A stretch of 64,000 nucleotides of DNA. Origin: Crotophaga sulcirostris (Eukaryota > Chordata > Aves > Cuculiformes > Crotophagidae). Location of the stretch: NCBI GenBank assembly GCA_013397455.1, contig VYZB01000222.1, forward strand, positions 186,001 through 250,000, in the 5' to 3' direction. The first letter of the stretch is position 1; each line of letters begins with the position of its first letter. Shown piece by piece: positions 62,701 to 64,000 of this stretch. Below the pieces are notes generated by a model. The model was given only the letters and a program-made list of their open reading frames with translations, did no database searches and had not been told where the DNA came from. A program made the translations under genes and the position numbers.

Positions 62701-64000
62701 TTAGGCTGTAGTTCAGGCAGGAATTACAGCTAAGGATCTTGGTTTCAAAAATTATGTTTATTTTTATGGTTTTCTTGATTCCTAATAGGCATGCATGTCA
62801 GGTTAAGGAAAGGTTGATGATAAAATACAACAGCTGGCTACAGCTATGCGGGAAGGACTGGGAGAAGGGTAGGTGCAAGCGGTGTGAAATCTAGATGCTG
62901 CCAGGAAGAGCAGAGTTTCAAGGGAAGCTGCTAGGAACGGGGAGAGAAAAAATGAGTGGAAGAAGGAAAGGTGAAGGAGAAAAGTGTGAGGGAAGAGATA
63001 AAAGCCAAAGGCAATTTCCTAGGGTTTCTCAATTCATCCCAGTTCTTCCTGTCTTCTGAGTACACCTTGACTTAATACATGCCCTCTCAAAAACTAAGCA
63101 CAGTAAAAGCTACAGCTTTCCTTTATGTTTTCAGTAAATGATGTGATGCCTGCTTAAATGACCTAGCCTCCTTTAGCATCCTGAGATTACTGCAGACTCT
63201 TTTTCTTCAATGCTTTTGAGCAGAAGACAAGACACAGATGACTTTTTTTTTTAGAGGGGGCTTTTGTTCTGAGCATTTTAAGTAAATACTTTTATACTGT
63301 GTATCTTCAGGTCTCTGGATATTGGTCCTCATCATTCACAGCCACAACAACAGTGTGTTACAGCAGTATCCAGCTACTATAGATCATGAAGAAAATGCAT
63401 AAAGGGCTATTATGTATCTATACCTACACACATATTCATATATAAGTGAAGGACTGAAGCACCAAGTGTAGACAGGTTTCAATAAAAGAAGAGTTGCTTG
63501 TGGCTTGAATAAAAGGAGAAGCAAGATAATGATTGTGAGGGTGACATGACATTATAACTTGAAAACTAATTAAGAAAAGAACAGCATTTAAATAACATTT
63601 GGATGCAACAGCAAGAAACACAAGGAACAGGTGCTTTGTAAGATTTCTTTTGACTGTTTACCTCTGCATTAATGCCCAAACCCAAACTCTGTCAGACTTA
63701 GGCTTTACCTGGTTTCTGTAGTTGTACTTTTCACTGTTTCATGCCTCAGAGCATTTCTTCTGCTATTTATTTGTCTCTAGAGATTTGAGCCTCTGCCACT
63801 AAGTACTTTTTATCTCCATCGTATGTGTTGCTTTCTCCTTAGGAGTCAACAGGATTACAGGGCTGCAAATAAGGCCTAACACTTGTTACTCTGCTCTGCA
63901 GGTTCACTAGAACATCTGCAGGAGAGATCTCCTTTCAAAACTGGATGAAAGTTGTTGCTTAAGACCTAGAAACCAGGGAAGGTTTTTCTTTGTGATCATT
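59795..64000. other. Unassigned non-coding DNA
   Basis: No gene, RNA or repeat family recognised to the end of the window. From about 61600 to 63000 the sequence is richer in G and A, with short open frames on both strands, but none has an identifiable product. Confidence 0.55.

Overview
This window looks like non-coding DNA from a bird genome. The main evidence is repeated copies of CR1-type LINEs with the avian 3' end: the tail repeat ATTCTATG or ACTGTGAT, preceded by a GGTTGGAAGGGACC-type block on the antisense strand. Between the copies the DNA is AT-rich, CpG-poor and single-copy in appearance, with stop codons in every frame. I found no prokaryotic features, rRNA, tRNA or CRISPR array, and no open reading frame that I recognise as a host protein gene. 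The window could be a gene desert or the inside of large introns. Two short exon-like segments (28133-28206 and 50786-50830) are the only hints of host transcript structure, and both are weak.

Layout. 1-2573 is unannotated. 2574-5312 is an old antisense CR1 (endonuclease, linker and reverse transcriptase remnants) split by a clean 784-bp solo LTR at 2930-3713 with a GGGGG target duplication. 5313-10519 is mostly blank, with a 2 x 45-bp tandem duplication at 8228-8317. A 203-bp hAT-type MITE lies at 10528-10730, and its inverted sister copy (179 bp) at 24616-24794; both have 8-bp target duplications. A decayed mariner-family transposase C-terminus sits at 11033-11330 on the minus strand. CR1 copies follow at 15949-16727 (minus), 17861-19070 (minus) and 19233-19933 (plus), the last two head to head. 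29984-32096 is a nested cluster: an ancient antisense CR1 interrupted by a young sense CR1 (which holds a 665-base assembly gap), followed by a further antisense CR1. A very old CR1/L3-like relic lies near 35935-36365, a short CR1 3' end at 37029-37104, and a young CR1 with an undamaged 225-codon ORF2 tail at 39470-40304, tail to tail with a CR1 fragment at 40371-40607. From 40608 to 64000 I see only simple repeats and unassigned single-copy DNA.

The elements do not form a pathway. They record several waves of retrotransposition, one retroviral insertion followed by LTR-LTR recombination, and at least two kinds of cut-and-paste transposon. No element appears complete or able to move on its own: the CR1s are 5'-truncated, the LTR is solo, the MITEs lack a transposase, and the mariner is a fragment. 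No new multi-gene system is visible.
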